Below, piece after piece: positions 33,491 to 45,099 of a stretch of 64,000 nt of DNA. The stretch's first letter is position 1; each line of letters begins with the position of its first letter. The stretch comes from Lepisosteus oculatus. Its lineage: Eukaryota > Chordata > Actinopteri > Semionotiformes > Lepisosteidae. A program made the translations under genes and the position numbers. The notes under the pieces are model-generated. The model made no database searches. It saw only the letters and a program-made list of their open reading frames with translations, and was not told the origin of the DNA. The stretch lies in the NCBI RefSeq assembly GCF_040954835.1, contig NC_090697.1, positions 4,538,501-4,602,500 on the forward strand, given 5' to 3'.

Positions 33491-35542
33491 GAATTTAAAC
33501 ATACCCTTAAAGAGAAATTCGTTTTTTACATGTGTATTTTCTTGCACATATTACATGTGTAAAGCCACTACAAAGTTTAGATTGATACTGTAATTAGATA
33601 CCCACTAGCAGCCTGCAGTACAGCTGACCTGTGAATAGCTCAGGAAACATTCACATGTGTTTTAGACTTTTAAATAGGGCTCCCTGTGAATGCCTTCTGC
33701 ATGTGCACTGGTGGCAACAGACAACTGGTAAAGCACTAGCACTGGCCAGGACCTGCAGAACATGTCACCACAGCCAGGCAGCACAGAGACTCGTGACGTA
33801 GATGCCAGGAAATTGCCCAGCTGGTTTTGTGGGAATTGGAGGTCCTCTGGTAATACAGCATCTGTGAATTATCAGTCTGTTCTATCCCGTACACCCTAGC
33901 AGACAAAGGGAACTTGTAGCTACTGCTTGCAATGGGGAAATACTAATATTAAGTGTAAATAGATGAAGGCAGGCTGCAAGAAAGGCAGTAATATTTGATG
34001 CATAGATACAGTACATGTGACTAGTACATCTCTGAATTTTTTCTTTGGTAACTTTCCTTACTCATTACATTACTTAGTTCATACAAACAAAACTGTTTCA
34101 TGTTGTTAATAGTAATATTATGCATGTGGTGCATCAAAAATGTAGTTTATGTGTCAATATGTTTGTTTCACATGCCTTATTGAAAACAACATTTTCCGCT
34201 GTTTTTTTCCTGTGTTTTAAATTCTTCCATCTTCCCTATTTTAGACTTCTTAAATGAATAAATGCCACTAACAAAATCAAAAAGTATTGTAAATATTTGT
34301 GTTTTGTCTTCGTCCCCTCATGTCATAGCTAGGAGTCAAAATCTATAATAAGGCCTTAGTGGGACCTGCAGAACAGCATGAATAAAAAGATAAGCCCATC
34401 TGTGTGAAAAAAAACAGTACATAACAATCAATTAAATTCATAGAACACATGTCCTTGTCTCTAGCAAATAGGAAAAACTAAATGGGATGTACTGCAATCA
34501 AGAGAAAATAACTACGTAAGAGTTTATGAAGTTCTAATCAGGAGATAAAAAGTCCTAAATGGGGGGGGAAAAAGTTCTAAGTATGACAGCAAATTTATTT
34601 TATTTAACTTGCTTTCGCTCCACAAGCAATGTTTAGTTACCAACAAATTACCACCAAACCATTCAATTTTGCAACACATTGTAGTCACTACAGCATGATA
34701 CTGTAGGAACAGAAGACAGGTTTGTGCTTTATACAAATTTCTTTTTAATCCACATTTATGCACATTTAAGTTTTATTTAAGGGAGAAAAAGATAATTTTT
34801 GGTAGTCTTCCAGCTTTTGTGACCTGACCATTGACTTTCTCTGGATTATATTTTTTATATCCAGGGCTTGTATCTGCTTGTGGCTCTCATGGTATTTTCT
34901 AGTTCTTTCTTTGGCAAGTCATACATTTACTTAGCAATTTTAAGTTTCTCCCTCCTGCAACACAATGTAAAGTCTTATTTTACTTTATTGTGACACATTT
35001 TGTTACAGCACCATCCCCCAAAAGTTAATTTAATTAACTTAATTGACAGGCCGCCTTGACTCAGACCAACCTTGACTCGCCCATAACAGGATTAGCAAGA
35101 GCTGTGTAGCTTCAATTGGCCTGAGCAAATGCTCCAAAGAGTGTCCATTGTCTATCTTTAAAGATGAGAGCAACTGTAATTAACCACTTGGTACAGTTGC
35201 ATACAAGCAAACCATTTTGAATATGCTGAAAAACAATTACTGAAACAACACCAGCCATAACACTGTAGATATTGGAGACAGATGCCAAGATACAAGAAAC
35301 AGTTAAAGTAAATCTGTTTCAAAAGGAATAATGCACAATTTTCAAAAGTAATGTGAGCCATGTTTCCTCAATTCTGCATGGAAATGTACTGTAGGCTAGA
35401 CCAAGAAACCTTCAAGTGGAATCTTAATATTCAAGAATACCATTACTCCACAAATTTTGAATGTATTTTAATGTTCTGAATAATTGTCAGAAAGAAGTAT
35501 AAATTACAATAAAAGGCATGAATTTTATATTGAAGGTAAAAT
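33491..35542. other. intergenic, no gene recognised
   Basis: AT-rich DNA downstream of the minus-strand TAAR at 35543. The open frames (for example 34524-34763 and 35158-35361) are short and lack family features. Confidence 0.4.
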
Positions 35543-36571
35543 TTAAAGGTTTTCTGGAAACAAAGTAATAAGTGTGGATGCTGGATCACATATCCTAAAT
35601 GTTAATATTTCTTTTGTTGACTTCTGAAACCAAGGGTAAAAGAAGGCATACAAAATTGGATTCATTGTAGAGTTAAAATAAACTAGAAAGAGAAGAGAAT
35701 CCATTACTATAGAATACGAAGAAAAATTAACGTTTCCTACAACCAGACTGGAAAGATAATATGGTATCCAACACAGAAAGTGCACACTAATTATAATGCC
35801 TAAAGTTTTGGCTGCTTTTCTTTCAGATCTTTTAGAAATTTTACTATTGCTTCCATCTCTACAGTTCTGTTGCCCAGGGACAGATCTGATGATTTGTGCG
35901 TGCCTTTTGGCAACAATAAATATTTTCATATACAGAACTATCATAACAGGGTAAGGCAAAATAAAGCAAATAAGCGTGTCAACTATCACCCAGGCTCCAC
36001 TCATTTCAAAAAAACAATCTCCACGACAGGTATTTCGGTTTTCAGACCTTTTAAAATTTATACTAAACATGATAGCCACATAACATACAGAGAATGACCA
36101 ACTTAATATTATACACATGCGCATGTTATTAAGTGTTATTTTATTGGAATACTGTAATGGGTCACACACAGCAAGATATCGATCAATACTTATTAACAGA
36201 ATATTACTAAGAGAAACAACAGAAAGTAAAGTTACAACTGCATAGAAAAAAACACAGAATGTTATCCCAAAATACCAACAGGTTTCTATATATCTGATCA
36301 TTTGCAAAGGCATCACAATCAGCCCTATTAGAAAGTCTGCCACAGCCAGAGAGAGCAGGAGGAAGTTAGTTGGTGTGTGGAGCTGCCTGAAGTGAGAGAT
36401 AGAAATGATCACCACCAGGTTCCCACACACTGTCAGCATCACCACTGATATAAAGAAAACATATAAAATTACATAAACAGCTGTGGATCGAGTTTCTTTT
36501 GGGCAAGATGTATTGTCAGATGAAAAACAGTAGTCCTGTATTTTATGTCCTCCGATTTCATTTAATTCCAT
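35543..36571 (-). CDS. TAAR, intact, 342 aa, minus strand
   Basis: A single-exon olfactory amine-type GPCR closely related to the 16333/50352 pair (same MELNEIGG-type N terminus and length). Landmarks: N-glycosylation DNTS at residue 20, N1.50 (51), D2.50 (79), C106, DRY (130-132), P5.50 (206), an intact CWxP motif (FLCWIPYYL) in TM6, and NPILYAFFYPWFQKS in TM7. It has Val113 at 3.32 and Asp198 at 5.42 (VIVDTLICFILP). Of the intact copies only this one keeps Trp6.48. Its promoter block lies at 36770-36734. Confidence 0.95.
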   Translation of the reverse strand: MELNEIGGHKIQDYCFSSDNTSCPKETRSTAVYVILYVFFISVVMLTVCGNLVVIISISHFRQLHTPTNFLLLSLAVADFLIGLIVMPLQMIRYIETCWYFGITFCVFFYAVVTLLSVVSLSNILLISIDRYLAVCDPLQYSNKITLNNMRMCIILSWSFSVCYVAIMFSINFKRSENRNTCRGDCFFEMSGAWVIVDTLICFILPYPVMIVLYMKIFIVAKRHAQIIRSVPGQQNCRDGSNSKISKRSERKAAKTLGIIISVHFLCWIPYYLSSLVVGNVNFSSYSIVMDSLLFLVYFNSTMNPILYAFFYPWFQKSTKEILTFRICDPASTLITLFPENL

Positions 36572-36733
36572 TTTCTGAGAACAAAGAATTAAAAAAACTG
36601 CAGCTCAAAAAACTGCTCTTAAATTTCCAGAACGAAATTCAGATCCACTCTATCTACTTTATTGAAAAGGGATATTAATCCTATTTATAGAATAAGATTC
36701 AAATTCGCTGCTGTCAGCTTTGCTGCCCCTTGG

Positions 36734-36770
36734 TTTATATTCAGTTTCTGGTAGCTCCTCCTGCTGCTGC
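36734..36770 (-). promoter_or_regulatory. TAAR promoter block
   Basis: On the minus strand GCAGCAGCAGGAGGAGCTAC is followed by CTGAATATAAACC, with the TATA box about 165 bp before the ATG at 36571. Confidence 0.65.
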
Positions 36771-36774
36771 TGTG

Positions 36775-37621
36775 CATTAATGGTGTGAAAAGCTCAGAAC
36801 AGATTAATTCCTTTGAGACCTTCTCAATAGAACTAGTCTGTCTTGTTACCCTTGATATTATATTTAGCAGTATGTATGCTTGTGTCAACATCATTAGTAA
36901 GCGTTCAATGTTTAAAATGAATTGAAGTGTCCCAACATTACTGTTAATCTTCAGCTCTGCGGCTGGACTACCAAGGAAATAAGGTATATTGAAAGTTATT
37001 AAATGTATCCACATAAAAGTCTAAAGTCCACTTGCACTATAAAGTCTGGATACTTAAAAAGTAGCCACCAGGTAAAGCTTTTTAGGGATAAAATATTGTG
37101 ACAGTGCGCTACAACAATGAAATTCTAACTGGTTTAATTTTAAACTCTCGTGAGTACTGTAAATAATTAGAGATTGGGATATTGCCTTTCCACAGATCTT
37201 TTATTATGAGCTGTGTCTCCTGATGAGGGTTGTAGCAACCCTGAACCTGACAACTGTATCCTCTGTCCAAAGGTTAGTGTGCTTGCTCCGGTTGGTCTGC
37301 AACCTTGTCACCATACAAGACTCCCTGTCAAGCACACAATACGGCTCAGATCTCTGATGTCATGACAGTGCTGGCGCCAGTGATCGGTCCTGCATGCACA
37401 CATGGACACCGCACCCCCCTGTGCTGTTAGAACATGCTCAGGTAGACTTTCACACCATGCGGCTAATTAATCTGCTATTTATTATTTCTTTATTAGTTCC
37501 ACTTGGCTTAAATACTTCCCCCTTCACTCAGGGCTCTGTCATTAGCTGAGCTACTGTGCTTTTGCTACCTCATGGTTTCTTTAGGCCTGTTTTCTTTTTG
37601 CACTTGCTTATTAATACTGAA
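36775..37621. other. intergenic, no gene recognised
   Basis: No gene or named repeat. The part near 37150-37420 is less AT-rich and may be an old repeat, but no second copy was found. Confidence 0.35.
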
Positions 37622-37745
37622 GCACTCTGGCTGCCATCACATCATCCAGGTGGGGCTGCACATTGGTGGTGGTGGAGGGAATCCCCATTATCTGTAAAGT
37701 GCTTTGAGTGGAGTGTCCAGAAAAGCGCTATATAAGCATAAGGAA
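37622..37745 (+). mobile_element. 5S-type SINE tail fragment
   Basis: It matches the last 120 bases of the SINE at 3285-3760 (CATCATCCAGGTGGGGCTGC, GGTGGTGGTGGAGGGAATCC, AAAAGCGCTATATAAGC). Confidence 0.85.
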
Positions 37746-38033
37746 ATCTGATAATTGATTCCCCTACCATTACTATCTACTGTACCTTTCAGTGGACCTT
37801 TTGAGTGCTCATCAGTCATCCCTACATTATTTCCATGAGCAAAAATCTTGAATTTACATAATATCCTGTAACGGTAATTCAAAATGATGAATTATGACTG
37901 CATACCTGCTCCATATGAAAAACTGTTGTTCCCAAGGAGTAAAAAAACACAAAAAAACAATGACAGAGAAGTAAAAATTATTCTTCTGGACCCCACAGAT
38001 GTTGAGCAACAAATTCCTGGAAACAAGTCAATA

Positions 38034-38260
38034 CAGATGCAGCCATTCAAAGTGCGCTGTACAAACCCGTACCATGGGCAAATCATTACGTCATAACGCG
38101 TCATACCGCGGTATGTGTTTGGTATGTGCTGGTCTTGGTAGTTTAAAGAAAAAATACACACCAGTATTCCATTTCTCCCTAAATAATTTAAGCATCAAAG
38201 TCTTACATGTGGTTATTTTGGAAACGTTTTTACGTGCTCCTTGCTCCTTCTGACCATGTT
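38034..38260 (+). repeat. R1 repeat arm
   Basis: It begins CAGATGCAGCCATTCAAAGT after TA (38032-38033), continues with GCTGGTCTTGGTAGTTTAAA and TTCCATTTCTCCCTAAAT, and lacks the middle section present in the 17872 copy. Confidence 0.75.
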
Positions 38261-38439
38261 ACTGTACTGTACGTTTATACAGTACTTTGTGAGAAAAGTG
38301 ATAGTTTTAAGCTTTTCTGCGAATACGCTCGATACCGGAGTAAAAAAGCATACTTTTAGAATTAATAGGGAATATAATATGGAATCGCGTATCTAAAGAA
38401 ATTAATAACGATATAATTACAGTATAGTCATATACTGTG

Positions 38440-38660
38440 CACACAGTTGTTTCACTGCTTGTCATGTGACTGTATGGTTTAAGTGCCTGACTTATAAGCG
38501 AGAGGTCGGCTGTTCAAATCTAGCTCTCGCCATGAGTTTTCTTTTAACAAACATTTCCTTGAAAAACTAAAATAGCAATATTATGGACACTCTATTGACT
38601 TTTTTATATTTCTAAATATCACAACATGTTCGAATCTAAGTCATTGATTAACAACAACGG
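38440..38660 (+). repeat. tRNA-like module within an R1-linked repeat
   Basis: GGTTTAAGTGCCTGAC, an anticodon-loop-like CTTATAA and GGCTGTTCAAATCTAGC follow the order D arm, anticodon arm, T arm of a tRNA, ending in CTCGCCA. No 5' acceptor strand pairs with it, so it is not a working tRNA gene. The downstream AACAAACATTTC and AAATATCACAACATG are shared with the reverse copy at 47060-47340. Confidence 0.5.
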
Positions 38661-38767
38661 ATAGTTTCAGACTGTTACCGATATCATTATCATCGATATG
38701 TGAAAAAAGTTAATCCTGTTTTTTTATGGTCTGTAGCTCAAATCCTGCTTAACTAAAAATTAGTTAA

Positions 38768-41700
38768 GTGTGCTGGCAGCTGTGTGACGCAGTGGTGGCC
38801 TGGCATGGTGCAGTGCGCTTGCAACTATGTGACACAGTGGTGGCCGGGCACGGTGCAGTGTGCTGGCAGCTGTGTGGTGTGAAGCAGTGGTGGCCAGGCA
38901 CGGTGAGGTGCGCTGGCAGCTGTGTGGTGTGACGCAGTGGTGGCCAGGCACGGTGAGGTGTGCTGGCAGCTGTGTGGTATGAAGCAGTGGTGGCCAGGCA
39001 CGGTGAGGTGTGCTAGCAGCTGTGTGGTATGAAGCAGTGGTGGCCGGGCACGGTGAGGTGTGCTGGCAGCTGTGTGGTGTGATGCAGTGGTGGCCAGGCA
39101 CGGTGAGGTGCGCTGGCAGCTGTGTGGTGTGACGCAGTGGTGGCCAGGCACGGTGAGGTGTGCTGGCAGCTGTGTGGTATGAAGCAGTGGTGGCCGGGCA
39201 CGGTGAGGTGTGCTGGCAGCTGTGTGGTATGAAGCAGTGGTGGCCGGGCACGGTGCAGTGTGCTGGCAGCTGTGTGGCATGAAGCAGTGGTGGCCGGGCA
39301 CGGTGCAGTGTGCTGGCAGCTGTGTGGTATGAAGCAGTGGTGGCCGGGCACGGTGAGGTGTGCTGGCAGCTGTGTGGTATGAAGCAGTGGTGGCCGGGCA
39401 CGGTGAGGTGTGCTGGCAGCTGTGTGGTATGAAGCAGTGGTGGCCGGGCACGGTGCAGTGTGCTGGCAGCTGTGTGGCATGAAGCAGTGGTGGCCGGGCA
39501 CGGTGCAGTGTGCTGGCAGCTGTGTGGTATGAAGCAGTGGTGGCCGGGCACGGTGAGGTGCGCTAGCAGCTGTGTGGTGTGACGCAGTGGTGGCCAGGCA
39601 CGGTGAGGTGCGCTGGCAGCTGTGTGATGCAGTGGTGGCCAGGCAAGGTGAGGTGCGCTGGCAGCTGTGTGGTATGAAGCAGTGGTGGCCGGGCACGGTG
39701 AGGTGCGCTAGCAGCTGTGTGGTATGAAGCAGTGGTGGCCAGGCACGGTGAGGTGCGCTGGCAGCTGTGTGGTGTGACGCAGTGGTGGCCAGGCACGGTG
39801 AGGTGCGCTAGCAGCTGTGTGGTATGAAGCAGTGGTGGCCGGGCACGGTGAGGTGTGCTGGCAGCTGTGTGGTGTGACGCAGTGGTGGCCAGGCACGGTG
39901 AGGTGCGCTGGCAGCTGTGTGGTATGAAGCAGTGGTGGCCGGGCACGGTGAGGTGCGCTGGCAGCTGTGTGGTATGAAGCAGTGGTGGCCGGGCACGGTG
40001 AGGTGCGCTGGCAGCTGTGTGGTATGAAGCAGTGGTGGCCAGGCACGGTGAGGTGCGCTGGCAGCTGTGTGGTATGAAGCAGTGGTGGCCGGGCACGGTG
40101 AGGTGCGCTAGCAGCTGTGTGGTGTGACGCAGTGGTGGCCAGGCACGGTGAGGTGCGCTGGCAGCTGTGTGGTGTGACGCAGTGGTGGCCAGGCACGGTG
40201 AGGTGCGCTAGCAGCTGTGTGGTATGAAGCAGTGGTGGCCAGGCACGGTGAGGTGCGCTGGCAGCTGTGTGGTGTGACGCAGTGGTGGCCAGGCACGGTG
40301 AGGTGCGCTAGCAGCTGTGTGGTATGAAGCAGTGGTGGCCGGGCACGGTGAGGTGTGCTGGCAGCTGTGTGGTGTGACGCAGTGGTGGCCAGGCACGGTG
40401 AGGTGCGCTGGCAGCTGTGTGGTATGAAGCAGTGGTGGCCGGGCACGGTGAGGTGCGCTGGCAGCTGTGTGGTATGAAGCAGTGGTGGCCGGGCACGGTG
40501 AGGTGCGCTGGCAGCTGTGTGGTATGAAGCAGTGGTGGCCGGGCACGGTGAGGTGCGCTGGCAGCTGTGTGGTATGAAGCAGTGGTGGCCGGGCACGGTG
40601 AGGTGCGCTGGCAGCTGTGTGACGCAGTGGTGGCCAGGCAGGGTGAGGTGCCCTGGCAGCTGTATGGTGTGATGCAGTGGTGGCCAGGCATGGTGAGGTG
40701 CGCTGGCAGCTGTGTGGTATGAAGCAGTGGTGGCCGGGCACCGTGAGGTGCGCTGGCAGCTGTGTGGTGTGACGCAGTGGTGGCCGGGCACGGTGAGGTG
40801 CGCTGGCAGCTGTGTGACGCAGTGGTGGCCGGGCACGGTGAGGTGCGCTGGCAGCTGTGTGACGCAGTGGTGGCCAGGCATGGTGCAGTGCGCTGGCAGC
40901 TGTGTGGTGTGACGCAGTGGTGGCCAGGCACGGTGAGGTGCGCTGGCAGCTGTGTGGTATGAAGCAGTGGTGGCCGGGCACGGTGAGGTGCGCTGGCAGC
41001 TGTGTGGTATGAAGCAGTGGTGGCCGGGCACGGTGAGGTGCGCTGGCAGCTGTGTGGTATGAAGCAGTGGTGGCCGGGCACGGTGAGGTGCGCTGGCAGC
41101 TGTGTGGTATGAAGCAGTGGTGGCCGGGCACGGTGAGGTGCGCTGGCAGCTGTGTGACGCAGTGGTGGCCAGGCAGGGTGAGGTGCCCTGGCAGCTGTAT
41201 GGTGTGATGCAGTGGTGGCCAGGCATGGTGAGGTGCGCTGGCAGCTGTGTGGTATGAAGCAGTGGTGGCCGGGCACCGTGAGGTGCGCTGGCAGCTGTGT
41301 GGTGTGACGCAGTGGTGGCCGGGCACGGTGAGTTGCGCTGGCAGCTGTGTGACGCAGTGGTGGCCGGGCACGGTGAGGTGCGCTGGCAGCTGTGTGACGC
41401 AGTGGTGGCCAGGCATGGTGCAGTGCGCTGGCAGCTGTGTGGTGTGACGCAGTGGTGGCCGGGCACGGTGAGGTGCGCTGGCAGCTGTGTGGTGTGACGC
41501 AGTGGTGGCCAGGCACGGTGAGGTGCGCTGGCAGCTGTGTGGTGTGACGCAGTGGTGGCCGGGCTCGGTGAGGTGCGCTGGCAGCTGTGTGACGCAGTGG
41601 TGGCCGGGCACGGTGAGGTGTTCTGGCAGCTGTGTGGTGTGACGCAGTGGTGGCCGGGCACGGTGAGGTGCACTGGCAGCTGTGTGGCATGAAGCAGTGG

Positions 41701-42605
41701 TGACCAGGCACGGTGAGGTGTGCTGGCAGCTGTGTGGTGTGACGCAGTGGTGGCCGGGCACGGTGAGGTGCGCTGGCAGCTGTGTGGTGTGACGCAGTGG
41801 TGGCCGGGCACGGTGAGGTGCGCTGGCCGCTGTGTGGTGTGACGCAGTGGTGGCCGGGCACGGTGAGGTGCGCTGGCAGCTGTGTGGCATGAAGCAGTGG
41901 TGACCAGGCACGGTGAGGTGTGCTGGCAGCTGTGTGGTGTGACGCAGTGGTGGCCGGGCACGGTGAGGTGCGCTGGCAGCTGTGTGATGCAGTGGTGGCC
42001 AGGCAAGGTGAGGTGCGCTGGCAGCTGTGTGGTGTGACGCAGTGGTGGCCGGGCATGGTGCAGTGCGCTGGCAGCTGTGTGGTATGAAGCAGTGGTGGCC
42101 GGGCACGGTGAGGTGCGCTGGCAGCTGTGTGGCATGAAGCAGTGGTGGCCAGGCACGGTGAGGTGCGCTGGCAGCTGTGTGGTATGAAGCAGTGGTGGCC
42201 AGGCACGGTGAGGTGCGCTGGCAGCTGTGTGGTATGAAGCAGTGGTGGCCAGGCACGGTGAGGTGCGCTGGCAGCTGTGTGGTATGAAGCAGTGGTGGCC
42301 AGGCACGGTGAGGTGCGCTGGCAGCTGTGTGGTGTGACGCAGTGGTGGCCAGGCACGGTGAGGTGCGCTGGCAGCTGTGTGGTATGAAGCAGTGGTGGCC
42401 AGGCACGGTGAGGTGCGCTGGCAGCTGTGTGGTGTGACGCAGTGGTGGCCAGGCACGGTGAGGTGCGCTGGCAGCTGTGTGGTGTGACGCAGTGGTGGCC
42501 AGGCACGGTGAGGTGCGCTGGCAGCTGTGTGGTGTGACGCAGTAGTGGCCAGGCACGGTGAAGTGCGCTGGCAGCTGTGTGACGCAGTGGTGGCCGGGCA
42601 CGGTG
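38768..42605. repeat. minisatellite, 50-bp unit, about 77 copies
   Basis: Tandem units of the form GTGACGCAGTGGTGGCC, (A/G)GGCACGGTGAGGTGCGC, TGGCAGCTGTGTG. Main variants are GTGTGACGC versus GTATGAAGC, C or T in GCGCTGG/GTGCTGG, and a 45-bp unit that lacks GGTGT. A larger duplication of about 535 bp is visible: the rare variant GCAGGGTGAGGTGCCCTGGC occurs at about 40637 and again at about 41172. Because 50 is not a multiple of 3 and the unit lacks stops in minus-strand frames, all three minus frames are open for up to 2.4 kb (40108-42680); these are not genes. Confidence 0.97.
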
Positions 42606-42611
42606 CGGTGC

Positions 42612-42645
42612 GGGAGTAGGGGTGTGTGCGGGTGGGTTTGTGGGG
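42612..42645 (+). other. potential G-quadruplex at the minisatellite edge
   Basis: Five G runs of 3-4 (42612-42614, 42619-42622, 42630-42632, 42634-42636, 42642-42645) are separated by loops of 4, 7, 1 and 5 bases, which meets the usual intramolecular quadruplex pattern on the plus strand. Confidence 0.6.
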
Positions 42646-42647
42646 AG

Positions 42648-43853
42648 TGTCAATGAATAAAATAATGTTGACCAGGGCAATACTTTGAGTTTACACCTAC
42701 AGCTTGTCCAAGGTCATTCATTATTAATACTATTAGTAATATCTTCGTTAAAGACTTTGATGGCGACAGCTCAAACATGAGAGGTTGAGCTTTATTAGCT
42801 CCACCTTGTGGAAATTCCGGATACTATTATTTTGCAAGCGGGGTATGCTGCGGTATAACACGGTGGGCGTGTCGCAGTTTACCGCATCATACCATATGCA
42901 AATTAGATTTTGTTAATAGTATCTGGAATCACCTTGTAAAACCGCCAGGTGGAGCTAATAAAGGTTAACCTCTCCTGTACAGCATTTGAGCTGTCACCAG
43001 AAAACGTCGGTTTCGAACCCCGATCACTGCTGAGGGACAATCTTTCGAATTGCGTATCAAAACAAAAATATAACGATATAATTATATCCACGTACTGTCT
43101 GGCGGAATAAACTGAAGAGGTTAGTTAATGCGACACAGAATTATTATTATCACCTCTTTTTACACTGAGAACAAATGAGAACATTCCACTCAGTGGGCGG
43201 TGCATTGTTATCTCAATCACCTGCTAATTCGTTTTACACCACTGAACGACAGGAGAATGTGACTGTACTGTATCTGTACAGAATGTGTGTTTCAATCAAT
43301 ACAGTAATTGATTAAAATCGCAATTGCGTGATTAAATAAATGCATTTTTTGATTCACAATCTGAAAATGAAAACCACGTCGAAGTCACCTTGAATTAAAA
43401 AAAAACGATTTTGGCACGCCTGTAGCATTTTCACGAAACCTCCTAGAGGTGTGAGAACACTTGCTTTGTGTATAAAGTACATTGTGAATGTTTTCACAGC
43501 CTTCACTTTGTCGTTTTTATGCCATTTTTTTACCACACACGAATATTCCTACAGATGCAGCCATTCAAAATGCGCGGCCGATACCGCATTATTTTGCGGT
43601 GCGCTTTACACAGTCTACCGCGAGTTATCGGTAAATACCGCTAGTTACCGTAAATTCTCCTATAATACCGCAAGCAAAATAATAGTATCCGGAATTTCCG
43701 CAAGGTGGAGCCAATAAAGCTCAACCTCTCATGTTTGAGGTGTCGCCATCAAAGTCTTTTACGAAGATATTACTAATAGTATTAATAATGAATGACCTTG
43801 GACAAGCTGTAAACTCAAAGTATTGCCCTGGTCCACATTATTTTTTTCATTGA
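42648..43853. repeat. inverted repeat, arms about 210 bp
   Basis: The left arm (42648-42870) and right arm (about 43640-43853) are reverse complements with few differences (CCAGGGCAATACTTTGAGTT, GGTCATTCATTATTAATACT, AAAGACTTTGATGGCGACA, GGATACTATTATTTTGC). The roughly 770 bp between them hold a second tRNA-like patch (TTTCGAACCCCGATCAC near 43011) and the start of an R1 arm (43552). The left arm abuts the minisatellite. Confidence 0.85.
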
Positions 43854-44420
43854 CCGTCTTTGTAAAAGTAACACCACAGCATTTCGCAATCACGCATTTG
43901 TTTCCAATCATGCAAAGTACAGTAATTTTTGAGAATCGATTCACCATGCCTTTCACATGCGCATAAAAGAGATTGATTTAGGAACATAAACATATTACCG
44001 TATGCAAACTGTATTGTTTACAGTATGTATATGTATATTTAATGTCTTAACTGTGCCCGTTTAAGTATTGAATATTTATATGGAATTTTACCACTGAAGG
44101 GAAATCTTAGTACCTGAGCATAAAAAGAATGGGAGCATACTGTAACCCGTGTGAAGGCCATAAATGATATTAATTTTGGAACATAAACATACAGTATATG
44201 GCTGGTCTCGGTACTTTAAAGAAAACATACACACCAGTATTCCATTTCTCCCTAAACATTTTAAGCATCGAAGTCTTTAACTAACGTGATACCGGAGTCA
44301 ACAAGCATACTTTTAGAATTTGATTAAAAGGGAATATAATATGGAATCGCGTTTCTAAAGAAATTAATAACGATTTAATTATATTCATGTTGCAAAAAAA
44401 CTGCAATGGACATAAAAACT
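43552..44420 (+). repeat. R1 repeat arm
   Basis: It begins CAGATGCAGCCATTCAAAAT after TA (43550-43551). After the inverted-repeat arm, R1 interior continues at about 43980-44400 (GGAATTTTACCACTGAAGGG, GGCTGGTCTCGGTAC, GATACCGGAGTCAACAAGC). A reverse arm ends at 48033, so 43552-48033 may be one large, internally rearranged element. Confidence 0.55.
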
Positions 44421-44889
44421 CCCTTGCTTTTAACAGAGCATTCCATTATTTCTAACTACGAAATTTATTTAAAATGCGACACTTATCATTCAACAAGAGC
44501 TCGAAATATCACAAGGATCCTCTAGAGCACAGCAAAGACTGTATTAAAAGAATCGCGTATCCAAAGAAATTAATAAGATATAATTATATTCGTGTACTGC
44601 GACAGGGCTGTGTAGGGCTGTTTCACCTCTCACTTCATGTGACTATTCAAAAGCCATTTAGCAAAGAGGGGATGAGAAGAGTGACAAACTAGTATACAGT
44701 ACAGTACTTTAGATCTTTTTTTCTGAACCGGGGAAAATCTGATCATGTTTCTCTATAACAATAATAAAAAACATTGCCACACCCGGACTGTTAAACCAAC
44801 GCATTAGCACGTCAAAGCCCATTGAGGAGCCGGGCGCAATAATTGTTTTGTCCCTTGATTTACTGATCTGCGTTAATTACAGAAATCTA

Positions 44890-45072
44890 GTTCCTGCTCT
44901 TTGCAGACGACCTGGTCCTGCTGTTGCCCACAGAACAGAGGCTGCGGCAGAACCTGGCACTGCTGGAGCAGCTCTGTCAGACCTGGGCGCTGACAATCAA
45001 TCTGGACAAGACCAGAGTTATGGTTTTCCAGAAAAAAAGCCAGACCTCCCTTAGTCTTCCTGATTATGAGTG
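44890..45072 (+). mobile_element. LINE reverse transcriptase fragment of a second family
   Basis: A frame starting at 44897 reads LFADDLVLLLPTEQRLRQNL, ALLEQLCQTWALTINLDKTR, VMVFQKKSQ and stops at the TGA at about 45070. The FADD catalytic box and the NLDKTRVMVF motif identify a LINE RT clearly different from the CR1/L2/Rex1 copies elsewhere in the window. It sits inside R1-like sequence. Confidence 0.8.
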
Positions 45073-45099
45073 AATAAAAGCATCTTATTAAAAACTCTT

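Noticed and set aside
38490-38534. A tRNA gene (UAU-like anticodon)
   Set aside because: The 5' acceptor strand and D-stem pairing are missing, and the piece is part of a dispersed repeat.
38768-42605. CRISPR-like array
   Set aside because: Units are contiguous with no unique spacers, in a vertebrate genome. It is a minisatellite.
38760-42680. Long minus-strand open frames (up to 797 codons) across the tandem array
   Set aside because: They arise because the 50-bp unit has no minus-strand stops and runs through all three frames. The products are the same His/Pro/Ala/Thr-rich repeat in every frame, with no domain or upstream gene signals.
44515-44528. GGATCCTCTAGAG, identical to a cloning-vector polylinker piece
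   Set aside because: Flanking bases do not continue as vector sequence, and the stretch lies inside R1-related DNA. Thirteen bases by chance is acceptable.
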